DNA of 58,033 nt from an uncultured Bacteroidales bacterium (GTDB lineage Bacteria; Bacteroidota; Bacteroidia; Bacteroidales; F082), in assembly GCA_937926515.1 (NCBI GenBank), contig CALAZZ010000258.1, positions 1-58,033 on the forward strand, in the 5' to 3' direction. The notes beneath the pieces were generated by a model. The model was not told the DNA's origin. It saw only the letters and a list, made by a program, of their open reading frames with translations, and did no database searches. Made by a program: the position numbers and the translations under genes. Positions 16,012 through 23,879 of this stretch are shown here, piece after piece; position 1 is the first letter of the stretch, and each line of letters starts with the position of its first letter.

Positions 16012-16942
16012 TTACGATCGTTTTAAAATATTCAATGGTTTTGGAAAGTCCCTCTTCCAGCTCTATTTTTGGCTCCCATTTCAATTCTTTTTTTGCAAGT
16101 GAGATATCGGGCTGACGTTGCATGGGGTCGTCCTCAGGCAGTGGTTTATATACGATCCTGGATTTAGAGTCGGTAAGCCTGATCACCTTTTCAGCCAGTT
16201 CATTAATGGTAAACTCACCTTGATTTCCAAGGTTGACTGGCCCTGTGAAATGTTCTTTGGAGCCCATCATTCTGATCATGCCTTCTATCAGATCATCAAC
16301 ATATTGAAAACTTCGGGTTTGGCTTCCATCACCATAAATGGTTATCTCTGTTCCATTGAGGGCCTGCATAATGAAATTTGAGACGACACGTCCGTCATTT
16401 GGATGCATTCGTGGACCGTAGGTATTAAAAATACGTACAATCTTAATGCGCACATTATTCTGTTTGTGGTAGTTCACAAATAGGGTTTCAGCGCAGCGCT
16501 TACCCTCATCGTAGCATGCTCTTTGTCCGATTGGATTTACATGACCCCAGTAGGATTCCTTTTGTGGATGCTGTTCGGGGTCACCATATACTTCACTGGT
16601 AGATGCTTGCAATATCTTGGCTTTGATACGTTTTGCCAGTCCAAGCATATTGATGGCACCCATCACGGATGTTTTCACTGTTTTTATAGGGTTGTACTGA
16701 TAATGTATGGGTGATGCCGGGCAGGCGAGGTTGTATATCTCATCAACTTCAACAAAGTAAGGAGCTGTTACATCGTGTCTGACCAGTTCGAAAAATGGGT
16801 TTTCAAGTAAATGGATCACATTACGTTTTTCACCTGTAAAATAATTATCAAGACAGATCACTTCGTTCCCTTCCTGCAAAAGCCTTTCACATAGGTGTGA
16901 ACCTAGAAATCCCGCGCCGCCGGTTACCAAAATACGTTTCAT
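16004..16942 (-). CDS. UDP-glucuronate decarboxylase (UDP-xylose synthase), SDR family
   Basis: The 312-residue protein belongs to the extended SDR family and most resembles UXS enzymes, which turn UDP-glucuronate into UDP-xylose using bound NAD+. It has GGAGFLGSHLCERL at the N terminus, YNLACPASPIHYQYNPI, a TSEVYGDP strand, the YDEGKR catalytic pair and RIFNTYGPRMHPNDGRVVSNF. These stretches are characteristic of UXS. It lies 11 bases after ugd, whose product is its substrate. That neighbour supports the call over a plain UDP-glucose epimerase. Confidence 0.92.
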   Translation of the reverse strand: MKRILVTGGAGFLGSHLCERLLQEGNEVICLDNYFTGEKRNVIHLLENPFFELVRHDVTAPYFVEVDEIYNLACPASPIHYQYNPIKTVKTSVMGAINMLGLAKRIKAKILQASTSEVYGDPEQHPQKESYWGHVNPIGQRACYDEGKRCAETLFVNYHKQNNVRIKIVRIFNTYGPRMHPNDGRVVSNFIMQALNGTEITIYGDGSQTRSFQYVDDLIEGMIRMMGSKEHFTGPVNLGNQGEFTINELAEKVIRLTDSKSRIVYKPLPEDDPMQRQPDISLAKKELKWEPKIELEEGLSKTIEYFKTIVNG

Positions 16943-16953
16943 AGAAATCTGAT

Positions 16954-18279
16954 TTATACGTATGTTTTTATACCGATGCAGAAATAATCAAAGCCTTCTT
17001 CTTTCATTTCGTGTGCATCGTAAATATTTCTACCGTCAAAAATTGCCGGTTTCTTCATAAGTTTTTTCATCACCCTGAAATTCGGGAATTTGAACTCAGC
17101 CCATTCAGTCACAATAAGCAGCGCATCAGCATCGAGCAAGGCATCGTATTGGTCTTTGGCATAGGATATCTTGCCACCAAATATTCGCTCTGCTTCATTC
17201 ATAGCTACCGGATCATAAGCCTGAATATGAGCACCATCAGCCACCAGCATATCGATGATCACTCGTGATGGGGCTTCGCGCATATCATCTGTATTGGGTT
17301 TAAACGAGAGCCCCCAAATGGCAATGGTCCTGTTTTTGAGATCGCTTTTATAAAAAGCACTCAGTTTGCGGTATAGGATGGCCTTTTGATCCTCATTAAC
17401 ATCTTCAACCGCACTTAATACCCGCAAATCATAGTTGAATGATCTTGCCGTTTTGATCAGTGCTTTCACATCTTTGGGGAAACATGAACCTCCATAGCCT
17501 GTTCCGGGATAAATGAAATAGGGCCCAATTCGCCTGTCTGAACCAATTCCCTTGCGCACCATATTCACATTCGCTCCGACTATCTCACAGAGGTTGGCAA
17601 TATCATTCATAAAGCTAATTTTTGTTGCAAGCATGGCATTGGCAGCATATTTTGTCATTTCAGCTGAAACAATATCCATAAATATTACCGGATGCCCGTT
17701 CATGGTGAAAGGTTTATACAGTTTTTTCATTAGTTCTTCAGCTCTATGGCTTTCGACGCCTACAACAATACGATCAGGTTTCAAAAAATCATCAACTGCA
17801 GCACCCTCCTTTAAAAATTCCGGATTGGAAGCTACATCGAATGGAATGTTCACCCCACGATTATTAAGTTCTTCCTGGATTGCAGCCTTCACCTTGGCTG
17901 CAGTACCTACCGGTACAGTGCTTTTAGTCACAATCAAGAGGTAATCCTCCATATGTTGTCCCACCTCACGAGCTACATCTAATACATATTTCAGGTCAGC
18001 ACTGCCGTCTTCATCGGGTGGAGTGCCTACTGCACTGAAAACAACCTGACATCCTTTTAATGTGGAGGCCAGATCAGTGGTAAAAAAGAGCCTTTTCTTT
18101 TCGACATTGCGTTCCACCATTTCTTCAAGACCTGGTTCGTAAATTGGAATAATACCCTTGTTTAGGTCTTCCACTTTTTTCTTGTCGATATCTACGCAGT
18201 GAACATCAATACCAACTTCGGCAAAGCATGTTCCGGTTACAAGGCCGACATAACCAGTTCCAACAATCGTAATCTTCAT
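16954..18279 (-). CDS. ugd: UDP-glucose 6-dehydrogenase
   Basis: The 441-residue enzyme oxidises UDP-glucose to UDP-glucuronate with NAD+. It has the N-terminal Rossmann motif VGTGYVGLVTGTCFAEVG, the TKSTVPVGT strand, the catalytic-cysteine motif GTGYGGSCFPKDVKAL near residue 260, and the C-terminal WGLSFKPNTDDMREAPS. It is the first gene of the leftward operon ugd, decarboxylase, rfbD-like, phosphohexomutase. Together these give UDP-glucuronate and UDP-xylose for envelope or capsular glycans. Confidence 0.97.
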   Translation of the reverse strand: MKITIVGTGYVGLVTGTCFAEVGIDVHCVDIDKKKVEDLNKGIIPIYEPGLEEMVERNVEKKRLFFTTDLASTLKGCQVVFSAVGTPPDEDGSADLKYVLDVAREVGQHMEDYLLIVTKSTVPVGTAAKVKAAIQEELNNRGVNIPFDVASNPEFLKEGAAVDDFLKPDRIVVGVESHRAEELMKKLYKPFTMNGHPVIFMDIVSAEMTKYAANAMLATKISFMNDIANLCEIVGANVNMVRKGIGSDRRIGPYFIYPGTGYGGSCFPKDVKALIKTARSFNYDLRVLSAVEDVNEDQKAILYRKLSAFYKSDLKNRTIAIWGLSFKPNTDDMREAPSRVIIDMLVADGAHIQAYDPVAMNEAERIFGGKISYAKDQYDALLDADALLIVTEWAEFKFPNFRVMKKLMKKPAIFDGRNIYDAHEMKEEGFDYFCIGIKTYV

Positions 18280-18413
18280 AGCTTCAATTAAATAGATTTT
18301 TAAAAAATAATTGGCAAATTACTTAAAAATGAATTGTTATCAATAAAAATACTGGAAAAAATATCAGATTTACAACAACATACGCTTACTGTTTTAGTTG
18401 TCATTGGATTTTT

Positions 18414-19388
18414 TTAAATCTTGTAAGTGAAGGCTATGCCAATTGATTCCATGAGCTGAACCTTTGGTCCTTCGCTTATTAAGACCTGGCTGCCATCAAC
18501 TGTTTCATAAGTGGGGAACTTCACGTTGTGATCATATTTCAAGTGTACGAAAAAGACAGTTTGCAAAAATTTATTGATGCTGAAATTGATACTTGTCTCC
18601 CAGTCAACATCAATGTTCCATCTGTTTGAAGCGTTGTCATCCAGGTAGTTATTGTACAGATTTAGGGTAGTGTTCAGTTCGATGTTTTCAGCAATATCTT
18701 TGGTGTAATTTGCCAAAAAATTAATACCAAATTCACTCAGTATATTTTTCCCTTTTGTGATGATGTTGTTGAGGGTATCGCGTTCAGCCTTGCGCACACC
18801 GAAAGCGCCTTTGTTAGCCAGTTCCTGATTCAAGACAAAGGTAAATTTCCCGGAGGATGGACTGATGAAAATATCCAGGTTATCAGCAGGTTTATATTTA
18901 AAACCCAGGGAGGCATTCAAATATCCGGGAGCCATAAAGGCTGAGATCAAAGTGGAATCATTTGGGTACTTATAGCCGTTCGCAAATTGCGATTTGAAAG
19001 TTAACATGCTGGAGTAGCTCCATTTATCAGATGCCCTTAAGGAAAAGGATAAATTAATATCCATCCTGTCCTCTGTTTTCTCAATGCGTTTGTTTGAATA
19101 GCCGACAATACCAAAAGCAAATTTATTCTCATAACTGAAAGTGAGGCTCTTGTGGCAAAAAATGGATCTGTAGAGGATATTGCCTTTGGCTGAGATTGAA
19201 CTCTCACCACCAGAAGCCCAGTTTGTCAGACTAAGTTGATTCAGGATAAGTTGAGGCCTGAATGTATGACTCCATTTTGATATGGAATCCTGTTGTTCAG
19301 AATTAGGGTCATCTGGTAATTCACATAGGGCCTGGAATGGTTTAAACAGGATTAGAAGTAGGGTAAGGGATAAGACTAAATTACTCAT
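18414..19388 (-). CDS. DUF3078 family exported protein
   Basis: The 324-residue protein has a cleavable signal peptide (MSNLVLSLTLLLILFKPFQALC). The mature part is rich in alternating beta strands with aromatic ends, such as LSLTNWASGGESSISAKGN and WSYSSMLTFKSQFANGY, and ends in a hydrophobic strand (ESIGIAFTYKI). This fits a Bacteroidota outer-membrane or periplasmic beta protein of the DUF3078 type. Function is unknown. It lies alone, separated from ugd by 134 bases and from the next gene by the AT-rich gap. Confidence 0.8.
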   Translation of the reverse strand: MSNLVLSLTLLLILFKPFQALCELPDDPNSEQQDSISKWSHTFRPQLILNQLSLTNWASGGESSISAKGNILYRSIFCHKSLTFSYENKFAFGIVGYSNKRIEKTEDRMDINLSFSLRASDKWSYSSMLTFKSQFANGYKYPNDSTLISAFMAPGYLNASLGFKYKPADNLDIFISPSSGKFTFVLNQELANKGAFGVRKAERDTLNNIITKGKNILSEFGINFLANYTKDIAENIELNTTLNLYNNYLDDNASNRWNIDVDWETSINFSINKFLQTVFFVHLKYDHNVKFPTYETVDGSQVLISEGPKVQLMESIGIAFTYKI

Positions 19389-19859
19389 GTTTAAAAAATT
19401 TCATCTAAAAAGAAGAGAATGGTAAAGCTAGTTTCGATAATGAGAACATTTGCTAATATTTTAAACGGATACCATCATAATTTTGTATGCATTGGCAAAA
19501 ATTCTTTTTTGCTTTTCAAAGCTGTTGTTGCTGTCAGAAGTTCTGCTCATTTCAATGAAAGTACAGCTGGTCAATGTTTAAAATCAGTATTCTACCTGGA
19601 TTACTCATCTAACGAGTTAACACACTATATCACTTAAATAATTAATATATAGCACATTAAATAGATATCGTTACTTGTTAAACTTCGTATTCTTTCATTT
19701 TACAGTGTCATAGTGCACAGAGTTCTTATATTTTCAATTCTGATTGACTTCACACGGAAACCAGGGGAAGAGTAGGTTACTAAATTTCGTAATCTTCAAG
19801 GTATATTAGATATAATATGATATAAAAATTATTGTTACAAGTATCACTACTTAGTAACT

Positions 19860-19871
19860 TTACTGATGTAA
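19860..19871. promoter_or_regulatory. TTAC-N4-GTAA palindrome, copy 1
   Basis: TTACTGATGTAA. With the next two bases TC it forms a 14-base near-direct repeat with copy 2, 29 bases away, differing at one position. Confidence 0.35.
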
Positions 19872-19888
19872 TCAAAGTAAACAAAACA

Positions 19889-19900
19889 TTACTTATGTAA
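19889..19900. promoter_or_regulatory. TTAC-N4-GTAA palindrome, copy 2
   Basis: TTACTTATGTAA; its exact reverse complement recurs as copy 3 some 300 bases later. Confidence 0.35.
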
Positions 19901-20202
19901 TCTATATTATTCATATATACTGTTTATCAATGCTATAAAGTGATATAGTTAATTCTGTAACTTAACGATATATCTCTAACATATTATACATCTGTATCAA
20001 TTATAAAAAATAATAAAATACAGATTTTATACTCATATATTCAGTATTATAAGTAGTATAAACATAAGCATTACTTAAAGTATATTGAAGATACCTATTG
20101 ATTTGGAAAGTTTAATTATACATAATATATATGTCTGTAATATAATAATATAATGTAAATTACTAAAGTTAAACTTTAGATATTCGTTAAGCTATAATAT
20201 AG

Positions 20203-20214
20203 TTACATAAGTAA
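20203..20214. promoter_or_regulatory. TTAC-N4-GTAA palindrome, copy 3, next to the regulator promoter
   Basis: TTACATAAGTAA lies 35 bases upstream of the -7 box of the XRE-type regulator gene, a suitable place for autoregulation. Confidence 0.4.
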
Positions 20215-20249
20215 ACGGTAAATTGTTTTACATTTCATTGGATTTGTGT

Positions 20250-20257
20250 TACCTTTG
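20250..20257 (+). promoter_or_regulatory. -7 box of the XRE-type regulator gene
   Basis: TACCTTTG matches TAnnTTTG; predicted transcription start near 20264, 13 bases before the ATG at 20277. This rules out the TTG at 20223 as start. Confidence 0.55.
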
Positions 20258-20276
20258 TAAAATTAATCTTGACGTT

Positions 20277-20765
20277 ATGAAAGATCGCATAGCTCATATC
20301 CTCAAAATCAAAAATCTTACAGCAACACGATTTGCTGATGATTTGAATGTACAGCGTTCCGGTATTTCTCACATTTTATCAGGACGTAACAATCCAAGCC
20401 TGGATTTCATTATTAAAATCAAGGAAACCTATCCTGAATTCAGTTTGGACTGGTTGCTATTGGGTAAAGGGCCTGTCACTTTATCACCTGTGGCGGAAAA
20501 ATCACAAGAAAAAGAATTGTCGCTATTCATAGATGAGGAGGATGATAAGCATAAAGAAGTTGTACAGCCAAAGGAAGGGCTCTTTTCGCAGGCGCGTGAA
20601 CGATCCTCAGATGGTGCTGTGCCTTTATCAAAAGAAGCTAATGACCAAAAAAAAACCACTCCAACTAAAGATGAAGTGGTTGCAAAAGATATTGAAAGCA
20701 AGGATGTAGCTAAAATTGTCGTGTTGTTTACCAATAACACATTTCAATCATATGACCCTGCTTAG
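20277..20765 (+). CDS. XRE-family helix-turn-helix regulator with acidic linker
   Basis: The 162-residue protein has an N-terminal HTH_3-type DNA-binding domain (residues 1-65): RIAHILKIKNLTATRFADDLNVQRSGISHILSGRNNPSLDF in outline. A long, charged, low-complexity linker rich in Glu, Lys and Asp follows. The short hydrophobic end VAKIVVLFTNNTFQSYDP is a tail I recall in other Bacteroidota regulators of this type. The start at ATG 20277 follows from the -7 box. Its stop is five bases from the convergent ndk stop. Targets are unknown; the upstream palindromes are candidates. Confidence 0.85.
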   Translation: MKDRIAHILKIKNLTATRFADDLNVQRSGISHILSGRNNPSLDFIIKIKETYPEFSLDWLLLGKGPVTLSPVAEKSQEKELSLFIDEEDDKHKEVVQPKEGLFSQARERSSDGAVPLSKEANDQKKTTPTKDEVVAKDIESKDVAKIVVLFTNNTFQSYDPA

Positions 20766-20770
20766 TAAGT

Positions 20771-21187
20771 TTAAAATTGTTCCAATTTACTGAAAAAGAA
20801 ATTGGCTTCAAGTTGTGCATTTTCATTGCTGTCCGATCCATGAACCGCATTGGCTTCGATTGATTTCCCGAATAATTTGCGGATGCTACCAGCTGCAGCT
20901 TCAGCAGGGTTGGTAGCACCAATGAACTGCCGATAGGACTCAACAGCATTTTCTTTCTCCAAAACAGCAGCCACAACAGGCCCCGAGCTCATACTTGCAA
21001 CCAGACTTTGGAAGAAAGGTCTTTCGCTATGCACTGCATAAAAAGCCTCAGCCTGCTCCTTAGATAAACGGGTCATTTTTAGTGCTTTAATTTTGAAACC
21101 TCCTTGGCTGATCATGGCTAAAATTTGTCCGGTATGCCCGTCTGCAACAGAACCAGGCTTGATCATTGTAAATGTGAAATTGCTCAT
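20771..21187 (-). CDS. ndk: Nucleoside diphosphate kinase
   Basis: The 138-residue enzyme moves the terminal phosphate from ATP to other nucleoside diphosphates through a phosphohistidine. It begins FTFTMIKPGSVADGHTGQI; the catalytic His lies in NAVHGSDSNENA near the C terminus. The frame opens ten codons earlier, but ATG 21187 gives the normal family start and lies 21 bases after the predicted transcription start. Confidence 0.97.
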   Translation of the reverse strand: MSNFTFTMIKPGSVADGHTGQILAMISQGGFKIKALKMTRLSKEQAEAFYAVHSERPFFQSLVASMSSGPVVAAVLEKENAVESYRQFIGATNPAEAAAGSIRKLFGKSIEANAVHGSDSNENAQLEANFFFSKLEQF

Positions 21188-21214
21188 TAGTGTATGTATT
21201 TTTAAGATTGGCGG

Positions 21215-21243
21215 CAAAAATAATCAATTCGCCATAAACTCAA
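21215..21243 (-). promoter_or_regulatory. Promoter of ndk
   Basis: On the minus strand TTG (21243-21241), 18 bases, then TATTTTTG (21222-21215) fit the Bacteroidota -33/-7 pattern. Confidence 0.5.
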
Positions 21244-21332
21244 TCCCATTTTAAAATTTTGAGGCCCCAAACATTAATATATTGATATCCATCGCAATTA
21301 GAGTTTAGATAAAAGACCTGATCTTAATTGAT

Positions 21333-21340
21333 TACCTTTG
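21333..21340 (+). promoter_or_regulatory. -7 box of the nrnA-FKBP operon
   Basis: TACCTTTG matches TAnnTTTG, 25 bases before the nrnA ATG. Confidence 0.55.
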
Positions 21341-21365
21341 CAGTTTAAAACCAGTTATTGTCAAA

Positions 21366-22388
21366 ATGAAGGATCATTCTCTTTTATCAGCTATAAGTGA
21401 TTTGCTTTCTGAAAATTCTTCCATTATCATAACAACTCATTCCAATCCTGATGGAGATGCGATCGGATCAAGCCTGGCATTGAAATTTTATCTTGAAAAG
21501 AAGGGCTATGAAGTAAAAGTGCTGATCCCTAATAGTTATCCTGCATTTTTGTCCTGGTTGCCGGGCATTGACAACATCCTCATATTTGATAAGGAAGCAA
21601 GTAAAGCCAAAAAGGCGATTTCTGAGGCAGATATTGCCTTTTGTCTTGATTACAATGCAATTGACCGCTCCGGGACATTGCAAGATGATTTGAATAAAGC
21701 ATCACATAAGCGAATTTTAATTGATCACCATCCGGAGCCTGTCCATGACCAATTTGATTCATTTTATTTTGATTCAAACAAGTCCAGTACAGCTGAACTT
21801 ATCTTTCACTTGATTTGTGATCTGAATGATAAATCATTGATTGATAAGAATATTGCGACAAATATTTTTGTGGGCATCATGACAGATACCGGTTCATTCA
21901 GTCATTCGATAAATGATGCTGAAACCTTTCGGGTTGTAGCTGATCTGATTGATGTAGGTATCGATGCTTCATGGATACACAGGCAAGTTTATGATACTTT
22001 CACTGAGAACCGATTGAGGCTGCTTGGACATGCAATCACAAACCGGATGATGGTTTTGGAAGAATATAACACAGCCATCATTCACTTAACAAAAGATGAC
22101 CTGAAGGAATTTCAATTTAGGATCGGCGATACTGAAGGAATTGTAAATTACCCATTATCCATGGACAAAATCAAGCTTGCGGTTCTGGTAACAGAGAAGA
22201 AAGATCTGATCAGACTATCATTCAGATCAAAAGGTGATTTTTCAGTAAATGAGCTTGCACGCACACACTTTAATGGTGGGGGGCACCTCAATGCCGCCGG
22301 AGGCAATAGTCGACAGGGATTGAAGGAAACCATGACAAAATTGCAAGAGGTATTGGCCGAATATAAGGAACAATTAGCATTTCATTGA
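21366..22388 (+). CDS. nrnA: DHH-family bifunctional oligoribonuclease/pAp phosphatase
   Basis: The 340-residue protein is of the NrnA type, which degrades short oligoribonucleotides and 3'-phosphoadenosine 5'-phosphate with Mn2+. DHH motifs are in order: ITTHSNPDGDAIGSS near residue 25, DIAFCLDYNA, ILIDHHPEP, and GIMTDTGSF. The C-terminal DHHA1 domain has the substrate-binding GGGHLNAAGG. It is the first gene of an operon; the GldI-like FKBP gene follows after one base. Confidence 0.93.
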   Translation: MKDHSLLSAISDLLSENSSIIITTHSNPDGDAIGSSLALKFYLEKKGYEVKVLIPNSYPAFLSWLPGIDNILIFDKEASKAKKAISEADIAFCLDYNAIDRSGTLQDDLNKASHKRILIDHHPEPVHDQFDSFYFDSNKSSTAELIFHLICDLNDKSLIDKNIATNIFVGIMTDTGSFSHSINDAETFRVVADLIDVGIDASWIHRQVYDTFTENRLRLLGHAITNRMMVLEEYNTAIIHLTKDDLKEFQFRIGDTEGIVNYPLSMDKIKLAVLVTEKKDLIRLSFRSKGDFSVNELARTHFNGGGHLNAAGGNSRQGLKETMTKLQEVLAEYKEQLAFH

Positions 22389-22389
22389 A

Positions 22390-22920
22390 ATGAGATACCT
22401 GATTTACTCAATAGTAGTTGTTTTATTCTCAATCGCTGTTGCCTGTGGTGATGCCAATCATAAGGATAAACTTCCTGAAAAAGACTTATCGCAAGCAAAA
22501 CAGCCACTTGAAAAAGCCAACCGGTATTTGGTCGTTACTGAAGAAGAAAACATCAATAATTTTGTTCGTCGCTATGGTTGGGAAATGGAGCGAACTGGGA
22601 CCGGATTACGGTATATGATCTATCAAAAAGGTGATGGCCCTAAAGTGGAACTGGGTAAGATTGTGAGCTTGAATTATGAATTGAGATCCCTGACCGGAGA
22701 CCTCATATATTCCTCTGATGAAGATGGTATCATGACGTTTCTTGTGGGTAGGGGAGGCGTACCGACAGGCCTGGAGGAGGGAATAAAATTGCTTTCAGTT
22801 GGAGACAAGGCCAAAATAATTTTACCTTCGCACCTCGCTTATGGATTGATGGGTGATGACAGGCGAATACAGCCTAAGACAGTGCTGATATATGATATAG
22901 AAGTGATTGATTTAAAATAA
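22390..22920 (+). CDS. gldI: GldI-like FKBP-type lipoprotein (single domain)
   Basis: The 176-residue lipoprotein (MRYLIYSIVVVLFSIAVAC, anchor Cys near 19) carries one FKBP-like domain at about residues 75-176. It resembles GldI, the gliding-motility-associated peptidyl-prolyl isomerase. Many FKBP12 active-site positions are changed: the Phe-Asp pair is Ile-Tyr (DLIYSS), Val-Ile is Val-Pro (GGVPTGLEEG), and the Trp is Leu. HLAYG and the final strand are kept. It may thus be a chaperone rather than an isomerase. No other gld genes are in the window, so a motility role is not shown. Confidence 0.75.
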   Translation: MRYLIYSIVVVLFSIAVACGDANHKDKLPEKDLSQAKQPLEKANRYLVVTEEENINNFVRRYGWEMERTGTGLRYMIYQKGDGPKVELGKIVSLNYELRSLTGDLIYSSDEDGIMTFLVGRGGVPTGLEEGIKLLSVGDKAKIILPSHLAYGLMGDDRRIQPKTVLIYDIEVIDLK

Positions 22921-22933
22921 TAAAACTACAATT

Positions 22934-23797
22934 ATGCGATTTTTAACAATTCTTTCAATGATGACTGCTGTGATGGGTTTTTCTTGTATTACAGGCTTTT
23001 CTGATGAAATTAAAACGACAGAAAATGGATTGAAATACCAGTTTCACAGCTCTAATTCACAGGCTGGTAAACCCAATCCCAATGATTTATTAAAGGTCAC
23101 CATGATCTATTCAATCAATGATTCAGTGCTTTTTGATAGCCGTAATCTGCCCAATACCTTACAATTACAACTTGTAGAACCATCATATCAAGGTGATTTT
23201 TTCGAAGGTATTGCCATGATGCACCTGGGTGATTCAGCCAGTTTTTGGTCTCCGGCCGATTCAGTTATGTTGAGGACTTTTCGCGCTGGTACAGTTCCGG
23301 ATTTTGTTGGGGATGGTGACGACATCCGATTTGATATTAAACTACTTGATTTTATTTCACCTGAGGAGTTCGAATGTCAACGTCAGGAAAAAGATGAAGC
23401 GCTGCTGGCTGAATCAGCTGAGAAACTTAAAGCATATCTCAAAGCCCAAAACATTACCACAAACCCAACTGAAAGCGGCTTATATTTTATCGAGACCAAG
23501 GAAGGAAATGGAGCGCACCCTCAAGGAGGTCAGCGGGTAAGTGTGCATTACACCGGCACACTATTGGATGGTACTAAATTTGATTCTTCAATCGACAGGG
23601 GCGAACCGATTGTTTTTACTTTGGGTGTAGGTCAGGTAATAAGAGGATGGGACGAAGGTATTTCTATGATGAGGCCCGGTGGTAAAGCCAGACTGATTAT
23701 ACCATCACACCTTGCATATGGTGATCGGGACATGGGTGTGATACCACCTCATTCCCCTTTGGTTTTCGATGTGGAACTGATCGAAGTAATGGATTAA
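22934..23797 (+). CDS. Two-domain FKBP-type peptidyl-prolyl isomerase lipoprotein
   Basis: The 287-residue protein has a signal with lipobox GFSC and two FKBP-like domains. The first (about 45-140) is degenerate (VLFDSRN, then FFEGIAMM where Trp is expected). The second (about 185-287) keeps the full FKBP12 set: VHYTG, FDSS, FTLG, VIRGWDEG, HLAYG and VFDVEL. It is therefore the likely active isomerase of the cluster, folding proteins at the cell surface or in the periplasm. It follows gldI by 13 bases. Confidence 0.88.
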   Translation: MRFLTILSMMTAVMGFSCITGFSDEIKTTENGLKYQFHSSNSQAGKPNPNDLLKVTMIYSINDSVLFDSRNLPNTLQLQLVEPSYQGDFFEGIAMMHLGDSASFWSPADSVMLRTFRAGTVPDFVGDGDDIRFDIKLLDFISPEEFECQRQEKDEALLAESAEKLKAYLKAQNITTNPTESGLYFIETKEGNGAHPQGGQRVSVHYTGTLLDGTKFDSSIDRGEPIVFTLGVGQVIRGWDEGISMMRPGGKARLIIPSHLAYGDRDMGVIPPHSPLVFDVELIEVMD

Positions 23798-23824
23798 TTG
23801 TTGTAGGAGGTGGTTTCCTAACAA
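23798..23824 (+). other. Hairpin between the second and third FKBP genes
   Basis: TTGT-TG-TAGGA, loop GGTGGTT, TCCTA-ACAA: nine pairs with a two-base bulge. An A-rich stretch, not a T run, follows, so it is not a usual terminator. It lies directly after the stop codon and may set differential expression or mRNA decay. Confidence 0.4.
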
Positions 23825-23879
23825 AATACAATTAGCGATATAAAGTCTCATTAATTATAATATCAAAATAATCATTCAA

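Larger units (their letters stand above)
19389..20276. other. AT-rich gap with dyad repeats, no convincing gene
   Basis: This 888-base stretch, especially 19640-20225, is strikingly AT-rich and breaks up all frames. The only frame of length (19419-19637, 72 codons) has no recognisable features and weak codon use. The gap holds three TTAC-N4-GTAA palindromes and a seven-base-arm repeat CTAAAGT-TAA-ACTTTAG (20163-20179), and ends in the promoter of the XRE-type regulator. It could be a regulatory region, a chromosome-structuring site or remains of a lost gene. Confidence 0.6.

Noticed and set aside
19419..19637. 72-codon open frame in the AT-rich gap
   Set aside because: No domain, signal or promoter box is visible and the frame sits at the edge of a region that breaks all frames; likely chance.
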